In this document: piece by piece, positions 1 through 10,562 of the stretch
How the letters are laid out: each line of letters begins with the position of its first letter
How positions within the stretch are numbered: the first letter of the stretch is position 1
NCBI GenBank assembly: GCA_030620095.1
Contig: JAUTXW010004485.1
Location: forward strand, 72,501 to 136,500
Reading direction: 5' to 3'
Source: Kuschelorhynchus macadamiae
Taxonomy: Eukaryota; Arthropoda; Insecta; Coleoptera; Curculionidae
Length of the DNA stretch: 64,000 nt
Translations under genes and position numbers: made by a program
The notes under the pieces: generated by a model
The model's input: the letters and a program-made list of their open reading frames with translations, nothing else
Database searches by the model: none
What the model was told of the DNA's origin: nothing

Positions 1-383
1 TGGGCTGGAATAATCTATAATCGGTTAATCGGATCTCTTGAGCTACCAAGGCGTTTAACGGGAGTCGCATACCTCCAATTTTTAACTAATGATTTGCCCA
101 CTCTTTTAGAAGATATTGGTGGTCGAAATACCCCAGAACCTAGAAAATGGCCTCCGATGTCATCAGACCTAAACCCCCTGAATTTTTATTTTTAAGGCCA
201 CATGAAAACATTAGTGTATACGAAGGCTGAAACTAAAAAGACGGCCTTAGAAACCGTATTTTTGCTGCAGCGGAACGAATTAGACAAAGACCTAACGTTC
301 TTGAATCTGTTCAAGAAAGTTGGCTTTGCCGAATTCGTGCGTGTTTAAATAATGGCGGTAGTCATTTCCAGCATTTACTTTGA
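1..383 (+). pseudogene. Mariner-like (DUF4817-type) transposase, C-terminal remnant
   Basis: Reading the plus strand through several frame changes gives the C-terminal half of a mariner-like DDE transposase. Segments are WAGIIYNRLIG, then a RLTGVAYLQFLTNDLPTLLED stretch typical of the palm region, a degenerate SSDLNPLNFYF in place of the third catalytic-Asp motif, a GHMKTLVY segment, and the family-typical end CLNNGGSHFQHLL followed by a stop at 381-383. The enzyme class cuts and pastes DNA at TA sites. The start lies outside the window. Stops and frameshifts, for example just after LNFYF, show that it is dead. The family call is secure from the combined motifs; the exact subfamily is inferred. 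Confidence 0.72.
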
Positions 384-815
384 AATACCTTTTTTAGTGT
401 GTGAATTACCTACCTAGTGCTATAAATTAATATGCTTGGTAAGTTCATATTCTTTATTAATTTTTGGAAACTAATAAACTTAATTAGGGTTGCGCAGTTA
501 AAAACTATACAGATAAACAATATAAAAAATTTTAATAACAGGTTTTTACTATTTTTTTGTACACGACAATATTATGCTACGAAACCACAATTTACTAAAA
601 AAATTAGTTCATACATTCCAAGAAAATAATTAAACTGAAATAATTGAATCGTTTTCAAACCTATAGGCTTTTTTATACTTCTTTGTTGACATAACGCAAT
701 TGATGAGAATGTCATCACATTGATATCCAAACAAATAACAATGTTGTCAAGCAGCCTTAGAATTAGTTGAAACCTTCTCCAAAATTAAACATATTGAAAT
801 TAAACAACAGTAGTA
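384..815. other. Non-coding gap
   Basis: AT-rich sequence between the first transposase remnant and the long-TIR element. A 65-codon open frame at 432-629 has no recognisable motif and looks like chance. I see nothing else here. Confidence 0.5.
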
Positions 816-1480
816 TACAGGGTGTCCCAATAGTGCGTTCTCGGTTGATATCTTGATAACGGATAGCGATATAAAAAAAGTTCAAATACAAAAGTTGTAG
901 AACAATATGGGCTACATAACCTAAAATTATTTTCATTTATACAGGGTGTCTTAAAAATCTGTAGCGAAGCAAAGTTGTGTTTTTTCTTATGGGACACCCT
1001 GTATATTTTTGTATATTTAGATTCTGCTCGTGATTATACACATTTCTTGTATAATATCTCCTATGTCTAAATCTGATAGTTTTTCTAATATCCGCCATGT
1101 TGTAAAAAATTATGAATTGCAGTGCCTTTTTTCAAACGACGTGGGCCCTTGGCTTCTTGATATAGGATTATGATTTTTGGCAGGAACATTAACAAAAGTA
1201 TGGGTTGACTTTCAACGTGAACAAAAATTTGTCGGCGTTGTACAGGGGGTCCTAGATAAGTAGGAGAAATTAAAAAAATTAAATACATCATATCTTCATT
1301 TGTTTAAATGGAATGTATAGTATTTTAATATTTTAGACTATTCGTGACCCAAAACCCTATTTTTCGTTATAAATATGTTTTATACCTATTTGTCATAGTT
1401 TCCGAGATTTTGACATTTTTGTATTTATTATTTGGTTTTCAATGGCAATCGCCTTAGAATTTGCTTTATTATCGAATTTA
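816..1480 (+). repeat. Left inverted arm of the 816-3725 element
   Basis: Base-by-base reading shows this arm as the inverted counterpart of 3062-3725, with scattered substitutions. It holds an internal 64-bp unit at 940-1003 bounded by TACAGGGTGTC and its complement. Similarity stops abruptly after TTATCGAATTT near 1480. Confidence 0.85.
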
Positions 1481-1515
1481 TAGAATTTTCCGAGGAATCT
1501 AAAAATGTAATATTA

Positions 1516-1641
1516 TACAGGGTGTTCCGTTTAAAATAACAAAGTTGATATTCGAGGGACACTTTTGTATTTCAACTTTTTCTCTGTTATTAAAAACAAA
1601 GGAATTAAGGGGGGTGGCAAATCTCGGTGAATCACCCTGTA
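1516..1641. mobile_element. Short MITE-like insertion inside the element core
   Basis: A 126-bp stretch begins TACAGGGTGTTCCGTTT after a TA and ends ATCACCCTGTA. It sits just inside the left arm and is absent from the right arm, so it is probably a small non-autonomous mariner-type insertion. The 3' TA is not conserved (CA instead), which weakens the boundary. Confidence 0.45.
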
Positions 1642-1757
1642 CATTAATACACAGTAAAAAATGCAAAATTAAAAATTCAGTCTACTATTTTTCTTTATGT
1701 AAAAAGGCAAATAAATATTTTAATTAAAGAGACACAACAGAAAAAGAAGTCCTACAA

Positions 1758-2830
1758 TTACTTGATTAAATGTTCAATATGACTTCTTTCAACACGCACT
1801 TGTAGCCGATTCACAAAGGAATTGTTAACTCTATTCAGCATCGCGGCATTGATATTTGTACATGCATTTCTAATTCTCATTTTCATATTCTCTATGGTAG
1901 TGGGTGGCCTTTGGTAAACTTGCTCTTTAATAAAACCCCACAAGAAAAAAACTAGTTGTGTGCCATGATACTGGACCTCCCCTATCAATCCATTTATTTT
2001 CATAATTCGCGTTTAAAAATTGCCTCACCTGCCTGCGAAAATGTGCCGGAGCGCCATCTAGTTGGAACCACATCCGCCTCACTAGATTCAAAGGTAATTC
2101 GTCAATCCACTCCTGCAAACTGTTTTGCAGTAAATTTAGGAAAGTCTCCAGAGACCGAAAAAATAAGGTCCAATGATAAGGTTACCGATTATACCAGCCC
2201 ATACATTAAGAGACCATCTATGCTGGTGATCCAAGGGGATAATGAATCTGGGGTTTTCAGAACTATAATAGTGGAAATTATGTCGGTTGACGTATCCATT
2301 TTTATGAAATGTCGCTTCGTCAGTAAATAAAATGTTATTGAAAAAATCATGTTCTTCTCTATTTTTTGCTAATGCCCAAGTACAAAATTCAAGTCTTCGA
2401 TTGAAATCGTTTTGATCCGGCTCTTGTACCAGTTGAATATGGTATGGGTGAAATTTATGTTTTCTAATTATTCTATTTGCCGTAATTTAGCAACACCTCT
2501 CTTCTTTTCTAACTGCCTACATGAAATATGAGGATTTTCAATTAAAGTTTGCATAACAAGATATTCAGTTTCTTCATTTGCGGCTCTTTTCTGCCTTTCC
2601 AATTTTTGTTCGTAATCGACATATCCAGTTCTTTCAAATCGTTCTTTGAGTCTGACAAATGATACCTCATGAGGATGACGTTCAGCATTGCTAAACCGTT
2701 GCGCATAAACTCTACTTGCTAAAAAACAATTTTGATCACTTGCGCCCAAAACATAAATCATGTTAATCAATTCTTCTCTAGAAAAATTCCTTTTAAATCA
2801 ATTTGAACACCGTTACTACATAAATTCAAT
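1758..2830 (-). pseudogene. Mariner-like (DUF4817) transposase pseudogene
   Basis: The minus strand encodes, in order, the N-terminal DUF4817 helix-turn-helix region (MINMIYVLGASDQN near 2770, then the SFVRLKERFERTG boundary), a second HTH (NPHISCRQLEKKRGVAKL), the first catalytic Asp in a TDEATF context near 2330, NVWAGIIGNLIIGPYFF near 2190, the second Asp in WFQLDGAPAHF near 2070, and the C-terminal HIEHLIK with a stop at 1758. The reading frame changes several times. The third catalytic Asp motif (normally SPDLTPLD) is gone: the sequence passes from GGPVSWHT to FFLWGF. It would have cut the element ends in the nucleus; this copy is inactive. The N-terminal boundary is approximate. Confidence 0.8.
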
Positions 2831-3061
2831 AGTTTGACATTTCGCCATGACAACATTTTCCCCGTTTTCATTTGTTTTTACTTTAGGATTGTCTAAAGCA
2901 TCTTCGCACATTAAGTTCTAATTAAATGTTGACGCTACCTACGCTTTTATAATAGCCAAAATAGTAAATATTTAAGAATAGTTGGTAAAATATCTGTTCT
3001 AAGTCTTTAGGTCTGAACTGAATTTTTAATTTTGCGTCACTTATAGTGTATTATAATTAAA

Positions 3062-3725
3062 AAATTCGATAATAAAGCAAATTCTAAGGCGATTGCCATT
3101 GAAAACCAAATAATAAATACAAAAATGTCAAAATCTCGGAAACTATGACAAATAGGTATAGAACATATTTATAACGAAAGATAGGGTTTTGGGTCACAAA
3201 TAGTCTCAAATATTAAAATACTATACATCCCATTTAAAAAAATGAAGATATGATGTTTTTAATTTTTTTTTATTTCTCCTACTTATCTAGGACCCCCTAT
3301 ACAACGCCGACAAATTTTGTTCACGTTGAAAGTCAATACATATTTTTGTTAATGTTCCTGCCAAAAATCATAATCCTATATCAAAAAGCCAACGGCTCAC
3401 GTCGTTTGAAAAAAGGCACTGCAATTCATAATTTTTTACAAAATGGCGGATATTAGAAAAACTATCAGATTTAGACATTGGACATGTTATATAAAAAGTG
3501 TGTAGAATCACGAGCAGAATCTAAGCATGTAAAAATATATAGGGTATCCCATAAGAAAAAACACAACCTTGCTTCGCTACAGATTTTTGAGACACCCTGT
3601 AATAATGAAAATAATTTTATGTTATGTAGCACGTATTGTTCTACAACTTTTGTTTTTGAACTTTTTTTATATCGCTATCCGTTATCAAGATATCAACCGA
3701 GAACGCACTATTGGGACACCCTGTA
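3062..3725 (-). repeat. Right inverted arm of the 816-3725 element
   Basis: Inverted match to 816-1480. An internal unit at 3538-3601 corresponds to 940-1003 on the left, but one of its ends has decayed to TATAGGGTATCCC. Confidence 0.85.
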
Positions 3726-5084
3726 TATTAAATATAGGATTCCTTGGTCTTTACTTCTGCGAATCTAATGGAAGTCCACCAGAAGTGAAATAAAGCTAAA
3801 ACCGATATTAAAACATATATGTGTAGTTTCGCTTTATATTCTAAAGTATCTCTTAGATCGATTCCATTGAGGCTGATGGAAGTTTAAATGATATGGTTAC
3901 ATATTTTACTCTGCATTAGAGAAAAATGGCAAAGTTAGATGAGGAAAAGGTAGAGAGGCTGAAAAAAAAAAGAGAGCAAAAAAAAAAAGTATGCTAAAAG
4001 ACAGGGAAAAATTAAAAAATAATCCAAAAAACATGAAGAAATAAAAAGGAAAGACAGAGAAGCGTATAGAAAGTAGAAAGAATTTTGAATAAAATGCGCT
4101 CCCGCACATTTTGATTCAAAATTTCTTAGTCGGAAAATGTAGAAATGAAAAATTATTAATTTTAATTTTTGCAGGAAAACAGCCTATGCAAAGTGTGGTT
4201 ATGTAACAGGATACCCTCCTGCGATCGATTTCTGGGCCTTTATCCTCATCGAAATGACATAATCCAAAACGAAACGTCAACGGAAGCAGAAGAGTTCTAC
4301 TAGCTAATTATAACACTTAGCGCCATTTATTTCAAGCCGAGGACCTTGCACCAGGTACCGGTACTGAGGCACTATGTTCAATATCCCTCAAATTTAGTAG
4401 ATTCATGTCATATTTGTGACTTTTTCCTTTTATTTTAAGACATAAAGAACTGAGGCTTGCCCATACATCAACTGCTCCTCTTCATTAAAATCAGTGCAAG
4501 TTGCAGTGGTTACGAAATTGTTCAATTTTAACAGCTAATTTTCTAATCGCAAAATATAAATGTAGCATTACTATAATTTACACTTAGAATGCCAAGTAGT
4601 TATATAGCTTATTGGGTAAACACATAACTAGCCAGCGGTCATGCAATTTACAGAGATAATTAAACAGTAGTCCGTTAATAAATTTATTAAACTGTTAATG
4701 AACACCACTGTTTCAGTAAATTAGTACAATGGCTGACAAATGGGCCTGCCCAACAATATGGCCGGTGCCGTCCACCCAAACATCAAGTTAATCTATGGCA
4801 ATTATTAAATATAGTTTAGCTTAATTTCGTTGAGCTTTAAACCGATTAAATACGATTTTATGATATATTTAAACAAATACGAGCCTTAGATTGCATAGAA
4901 AGATCCTTGAGGCCCATTAGGTTTGTCAGTTTTTGTACTTTGTTTTAGTTAATTTTAAAATTTGAAGGTTAACTATTTTTCATGTAGCACAACCTTAAGG
5001 GCTGTACTTTGATTATAGTGAACCGGATATGTAACAGGTCGCAAAGAAAGATAATCAGTTCTAAATAAAATATCGAAATCTTGA
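3726..5084. other. Long non-coding stretch with an A-rich coding-like scrap
   Basis: No convincing gene. Around 3925-4090 the plus strand reads as a Lys/Glu/Arg-rich peptide beginning MAKLDEEKVERLKKKREQ and later KRKDREAYRK. This is the kind of charged N-terminus found in some transposon-derived proteins, but it is broken by stops and could be chance from A-rich DNA. The rest is AT-rich with no motif I recognise. Confidence 0.3.
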
Positions 5085-5502
5085 TTCCTATTTTTACGAC
5101 CCTTACTTTTTCTACTTTTACGAGACCTTACTATTTTTATTACAATAGCTCAAAATAACATACAACCCTTACTATTTTATTTTACGTTAACTATTTCTAA
5201 TTTCACGATCCCTTTTTTTTTTCATGAACCCTTACTATTCCTATTTTAACGAGTCCTTACTATTCCTATTTTACGACCCCTTACTATTTTTTACCAACTC
5301 TTACAATTCCTATTTTCACGAACCCTTCTCTTTCTATTTCCTTATGATTTTACAGTCCCCACTATTTCTATTTTACAACCCCTTATTTTTTTATTTTTAC
5401 AAGCTCTTTCTATGTCTACTTTACATCCCCTTACTATTTTTTACGAACTCTCACTATTCCTATTTTTACGAGCCCTTACTATTTCTATTTTTACGAACCT
5501 TT
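5085..5502 (+). repeat. Minisatellite, ~25-bp C/T-rich unit
   Basis: About fifteen imperfect tandem copies of a unit of the form CCCTTACTATTTCTATTTTTACGA. The array is interrupted at 5503 by a palindromic block and resumes at 6586, so it was probably continuous before. The Phe/Tyr-rich open frame it creates (5224-5556) is not a gene. Confidence 0.8.
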
Positions 5503-6585
5503 ATTGACAAACAAAAATCTTTTTTGGCTTTTTCGCAACTGAATAAAAATATTTAACTTTAAATTAATTGAAGCAAATATTTAATATAATTTTCAACATG
5601 TCCTAGTCTGTCTACGGAATGTTTTACATAATATAAACAATATTATTTAAGCAAGCATAAGAAATTATACCATTTACCTTAAGTTTTTATAGACATATAG
5701 TAGTTGTACAAATACTTTCATCCTTTCATCAGTGCGCCGATCGTAAGAGAAAAACATTAAATAATAGAAAAGAATTGATTTCAAAATTTTAAAATGTGTC
5801 AGTTTGTTTGACATGTAACCTAAATATGAAAAAAATGATAGTTTGCAGCCATCTATAACGTTATTTTTAAATGTGTTCAGATTATTTGTTGCATTTAGAT
5901 TGACAAACAAAAATCTTTTATGGCTTTTTCGCAACTGAATCATATTTAACTGAAGCAGATATTTAATATAATTACATACCTCAACCTAGTCTGTTTATGG
6001 AATGTTTTACATATATAAATAATATTATTTAAGCAGGCATAAGAAATTATATCATTTACCTTAAATTTTTATAGACACATAGTAGTTGTACAAATACTTT
6101 CATCCTGAAGTATGTAATTATATTAAATATCTGCTTTTTTTAAAGTTAAATCTTTTACGAAAAATCCAAAAAAGATTTTTGGTTTTCCTAAAACACATTT
6201 AAAAATAACGTTATAGCTGCAAACTATCATTTTTTTCATATCTAGGTTACATGTCAAAGTTGACACATTTTAAAATTTTGAAATCAATTCTTTTCTATTT
6301 TTAATGTTTTTCTCTTAAATTCGCACTGATGAGTGATAGGATGAAAGTATTTGTACAACTACTATGTGTCTATAAAAACTTAAGGTAAATGATATAATTT
6401 CTTATGCTTGCTTAAATAATATTGTTTATATAATGTATATTGAAACACGCACATCTAGCCTACATGTAATTATATTAAATATCTGCTTCAGATTAATTTA
6501 AAGTTAAATATTTTTTTATTGCGAAAAAGCCAAAAAAGATTTTTGTTTGTCAATGCAACAAATAATTTGAACACATTTAAAAACC
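5503..6585. repeat. Palindromic array of ~395-bp units
   Basis: A unit of about 395 bp starting TTGACAAACAAAAATC occurs forward at 5503, forward again but shortened at 5898, inverted and shortened from about 6108, and inverted full length ending at 6553, plus a 30-bp stub of another unit to 6585. The turn point is near 6107, where GTACAAATACTTTCATCCTG meets an inverted copy. Arms are long enough to fold into a hairpin of roughly 450 bp. No coding capacity. It looks like a foldback element or rearranged satellite lodged inside the surrounding minisatellite. Confidence 0.75.
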
Positions 6586-6735
6586 TTTATTGTTTCTATT
6601 TTTACGAACCTTTACTGTTTCTATTTTCACGACCGTTTATTAGTTCTATTTTTACTTCCATTTCGATTTCTATTTTTACTAGCCCTTACTATTTCTATTT
6701 TACGAGCCCTTACTATTTCTTAAGAACTTGAAAAA
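6586..6735 (+). repeat. Minisatellite, continuation of the 5085-5502 array
   Basis: The same ~25-bp unit returns with more divergence (CCTTTATTGTTTCTATTTTT and so on) and ends near 6735. Confidence 0.7.
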
Positions 6736-7213
6736 GGTCGTAAAAATACGACTTATACTTTTTTTATTTAAAAAAAATCAGCCAATTTTCAATTTGCCCA
6801 CGTCTGCGCATTACCCTAATCACATTTAACTGTAACAATTATTCCCGTTTTGGGTTTCATTCTCAGCAAACAACGCTGATTGATACGACTTCCTAAACAA
6901 TTTGTTCATGTTTTTTTAATGTTATCTTTTACGATCCACTTGGTTTTCCTAAAACAATGGCGACGTATCAGTTCGAAAAGTTGCCTCGATCCATATTTTT
7001 AATTAAATTCGCATTATGTAGTTGACACGCTATAAATTTCGTATCCTGTCTTCTGGTTGAAAATAAATGTCATAAACGCACATCACCTCACACTTTATTA
7101 GGTATCAGAGAAATAAAATTATGTTTTTTATTACCAGCTAAATGCTTTTGCAGATGCTATTCGATGTCAGTACCTCGTATAATCCCGTTGGAATTTCCAC
7201 TGCTTGTCGTTTA
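6736..7213. other. Non-coding gap
   Basis: AT-rich with no recognisable feature; it ends at the TA target site (7212-7213) of the next element. Confidence 0.5.
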
Positions 7214-7524
7214 AAGTGCGGGACAAGAAAGAAAACCGGGCGGTCTTTAAAATAAAGGTTCATAGTCTTAAGCAAGCGGAAAAGTAAAATTTGTGTACGC
7301 AAATAAATTTCGTGTTATTTTATTTGTTGTAATAGTTTGGCGCTTCACTTGTGAAGTGCGCCTGCTAAGCAGTAGGGAAAAATAATCGAGAATTTAATAA
7401 AATCGCACTGGTCCACTTGTAATTAGGATGTGCCTAGAGTCTCCATGCACTTGCCGCTAGAAGGTTCTAGCTATTTCCAGTGGCGCCTATACATTTGGAG
7501 CATTTGTTTTCATTTCTTTAAAAA

Positions 7525-8811
7525 ATGCGTGCACGTGAAGTTATTGCGAGCGTTATAGAGGCCTGTACTAGAGAAGCTGAAAATAATAGTTTGATTATTC
7601 CAATTCAAAATCAAACAGAACGCGCTGCATTTTACACTGGTGTTTCGGGAAGTAGTGTATTTAACCTTTAAAATCTCCTGGTAAAAAAAGACCCCGATTA
7701 TCATACAAAGATAAAATTGACGATGGTGATTTTCAAGTAATCCGACGAACAATAGAGGATATTTATATAAACTTGAAGAAGGTTCCGACCTGCAAACCCC
7801 TACTTCGTGCTGTAAAGAACAAAATAGATTTTCCGTACAGGTATAAAACCTTAAATCGGCTTTTACCATCAAATGGTTTTGTTTAGCGCCAGTGCCAAAA
7901 TAATCGAAAATTGCTTATTGAGAGACCAAATATTTTTCACTGGCGCGGCGGGTGAAATATCTATCAACTGTAAGGCAGTATTGTGTATCTAGACGAAACC
8001 TGGGTAGATAATTATATGACAGTGAACAAATGCTGGCAAAGTGAAAGTGTTACAGGTATTGTACAGGGAATCCGTTCTAGTAGTCGCTTTATTTTAGTTC
8101 ATGCTGGTTTAGAAGCCGGATTTGTTCCAAGTGCTGCTTTAGTTTTTGGCTCGGGACTAACAACTGGAGACTATCATGGACAGATAGAGATAATTTTGAA
8201 AAGTGGTTGCTCGAGAAGCTTCTACCTAACATTCCTTCCAAATCAGTCGTGGTAATGGATAATGCGTCTTATCATTCTTACGTAGAAGATAGAGTGCCAA
8301 CTAAATACTCTGCAAAAGCTTATATGATATCGTGGCTTAAATCGAACAATCTTGTATGTGATCCAACATGGAGAAAATATCAATTATATGAAGTAATATC
8401 AGCCAACAAGCCTAGAGAAAAAAAATATAAAATTGACGGTCTTTTACGTAACCTCGGTCATACACCTTTAAGGCTGCCTCCATACATGTGTGACCTCAAC
8501 CCTATTGAACTTGCATGGGCAGGAGTAAAAGAATATATTCTAGAGCACGACAACACCGGTGAAACTTCAATTAAAGATTTAAATAAAATAACATTAGAAG
8601 CGATTAACGAAAATTGGAAATCGTATGTTAAACATGTTCGTTCTGTTGTTGGGAAGTAGATGGCAAAATTGAAACGGTTATTGATGATTTAGCTATCATA
8701 CTGAGATCTTCAAGTAGTGACGACGAAACCTCATCATTTTCAGAGGAAGACAACGATTTAGAGGGAATTGAACCATTAGAATTACAGCCGTCAACCTCAA
8801 AAATGACTTAG
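7525..8811 (+). pseudogene. Tc1/IS630-like (DDE_3) transposase pseudogene
   Basis: Starts at ATG 7525 (MRAREVIASVIEACTREAEN), with an early stop near 7668 and more frame changes before the catalytic domain. The catalytic core is easy to read: first Asp in VYLDETWVD (7986-8012), then HAGLEAGF and GDYHG, second Asp in VVVMDNASYHS (8249-8281), and the Glu in LNPIELAW (8498-8521). A frameshift near 8185-8200 separates the first Asp from the second. A second frameshift near 8650 hides an acidic Ser/Asp/Glu tail that runs to the stop at 8809-8811. Full-length relatives in this window have the same acidic tail. It catalysed cut-and-paste at TA; this copy is dead. Confidence 0.82.
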
Positions 8812-8990
8812 TTTTTTTTTCATATATTTTGTAAAATTGTTCATAAAGTAGCTGTCTATAAACTGCTTCAAAATAATTAATTTTTTGTTCAATACCGGGT
8901 GTCAAAAAATATCTAATATTGCAATTAATATTTGAAAAACTACAGAACTCATATTTTTCCAAAATTAGCACATCAATGTTGTTATAGTAG

Positions 8991-9688
8991 GGGAGCCAGC
9001 ACTGATTCTAGTGAACAAGACTTTTTTTAGACAAAATTTTAACTTATGCAGTTCGACTTTGAGCTATTCGGTTATGCCAAAAGTGACCGTTTGTCTCCGT
9101 CTGTCATATTACTTTGTACAGTGAAGTACTATACAGGGCGTTTCATAATTGCTTGCTAAAGTTAAAGGGGGGTGATTCTTGGAACTTTTTAAGAAAAAAG
9201 TTTAATATGAACCTAATTCTGATGCTATTGTAGATAAATAACTGTGTAAAATTTGATACACGTCTTTTATGCATAAAAGGGCATTTTTTATTAACAATCA
9301 ATTTTCGAAATTTCTACTAGTGGCGAGCATATGTAATCAACCTGGGTAAATCCGTATGCTCCTTAATGCATAGAAGACGTGAATCAAATTTCATGCAGTT
9401 ATCTACAATAGCATCAGAATTGGGATGAAAAAAAAAATTTTCTTTTTAAACTTTACCATCCTGTATCTCAGAAGTTAAGACTTTTAGGACATAAAAACAC
9501 CCACTTTAACATCAGCATCAGGAAACGCTCTATATAGTACTTCACAATGACGGCCCTGTATAAAGTAATATAACAAACGGAGACAGACGGCCACTTTTGG
9601 AATACCCGAGTAGCCCAAAGTGGAACTGCATAAATCAAAATTTTGATAAATCTCGTTCACTGGATCTGATGCTGGCTGCTCTTGTAAA
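8991..9688. repeat. Nested palindrome (foldback), arms ~290-330 bp
   Basis: Left arm 8991-9282 and right arm 9361-9688 are diverged inverted copies. Landmarks are GCCAGCACTGATTCTAGTGA on the left against the complement of CACTGGATCTGATGCTGGC on the right, and TTCTGATGCTATTGTAGATA near the centre on both sides. The spacer is about 80 bp. It lies inside the Tc1-like element, 3' of the transposase. Many small indels show that it is old. Confidence 0.75.
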
Positions 9689-10052
9689 ATCAGGACTTGT
9701 AAATCGTGTATCACTATACTGGGTGGTCCAATAATAGTGGACGTAGGCAGTAGCCCGGGAACCATTAACGACAGAACTCAAGAAAAAGTATATTTATAGG
9801 TAAATCGATCAAGAAAAATCAAAAATTTGCAACACAAAAGAATATAGAAGTGCGGTATACGAAAGAAAACACAAATATAGATAAAGGTTCATTAAGCATA
9901 GTCACATTTTTTAATTATCTGAAGTGCGTATAGTCAAAAAGGAGTGTCATATTATTTAAAGAACGACGGGACACCACTGGTTTAAAGAGATTTCTTGCCC
10001 GACCTTCCTAAACCGATTGACTTCGCCCGGTTTTCTTTCGTGTCCCGCACTT

Positions 10053-10357
10053 TACACACCTCAAAAAAAATGTGTTAACCCTTCACTTCAAAGCCATTGT
10101 GCTAAAATTAGTTTAAATTTGGACAAGACAAACTTTTAAAATTTTCCGACAAAAATCACATGCGCCGAAATTGATTTAAATCCAGATATCTCGAAAAAGC
10201 TCGCTCGTATCAACTTTTAACATGTATATCTTTTTGACGTAAAAATGTTCAAGGAATCATTTGTTTTACTCAAAAATATAATACAGAACTGTATCAAAAA
10301 GTTGTTCGAAGGTGTAGAAAGACATGTAGGTAGCGCCCCCTACAAGTAAGAGCTATA
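10053..10357. other. Short spacer between two Tc1-like elements
   Basis: Non-coding. It reads like the flank of another DNA element (GATATCTCGAAAAAGCTCG; GCGCCCCCTACAAGTA), into which the next transposon inserted at a TA. Confidence 0.4.
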
Positions 10358-10562
10358 TAGTTGGCGCATTACCTTTCTGGAATGACGTCATTTTTGGTTA
10401 TTTTTGTTTGATTTATGTTAACTGACAGTGACAAAAACATTTTGAAAAAACTCATTGTCGTTTCTTTACAACAGTCAATGCCGGTTTTGGTTATGTGTCT
10501 TTCAGAATATATTCGTCAAAATTGACATTGATTTGTTGTGATTCTTTTTAAACTTTTGCAAG

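Larger units (their letters stand above)
816..3725 (-). mobile_element. Mariner-like element with ~665-bp inverted arms
   Basis: The element starts TACAGGGTGTCCCAATAGTG at 816 and ends with the reverse complement at 3725; a TA dinucleotide lies immediately outside each end (814-815 and 3726-3727), as expected of Tc1/mariner integration. The two arms (816-1480 and 3062-3725) are near-identical inverted copies. The core carries one minus-strand transposase pseudogene. The arms are far longer than the ~30-bp TIRs of typical mariners and each contains an internal pair of TACAGGGTG-like ends, so the arms look like compound structures. The transposase has lost its third catalytic motif, so the copy cannot move by itself. 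Confidence 0.85.
7214..10052 (+). mobile_element. Tc1/IS630-like DNA transposon, copy 1
   Basis: Terminal inverted repeats of about 30 bp (AAGTGCGGGACAAGAAAGAA, continuing AACCGGGCG, at 7214; complement ending at 10052 with one mismatch) are flanked on both sides by TA (7212-7213 and 10053-10054). The element carries a plus-strand transposase pseudogene at 7525-8811 and, downstream of it, a 700-bp palindrome at 8991-9688 that is probably a later insertion. A 12-bp hairpin (GGCGCTTCAC/GTGAAGTGCGCC) lies at 7339-7362. Confidence 0.82.

Noticed and set aside
3906..4109. Phe-rich minus-strand frame
   Set aside because: It is the complement of an A-rich stretch; composition alone explains it.
5224..5556. 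110-residue Phe/Tyr/Leu-rich frame resembling a membrane protein
   Set aside because: It lies wholly within the C/T-rich minisatellite, and its periodicity equals the DNA repeat.
9484..9765. 93-codon minus-strand frame
   Set aside because: It lies in the arm of a palindrome and has no recognisable domain.
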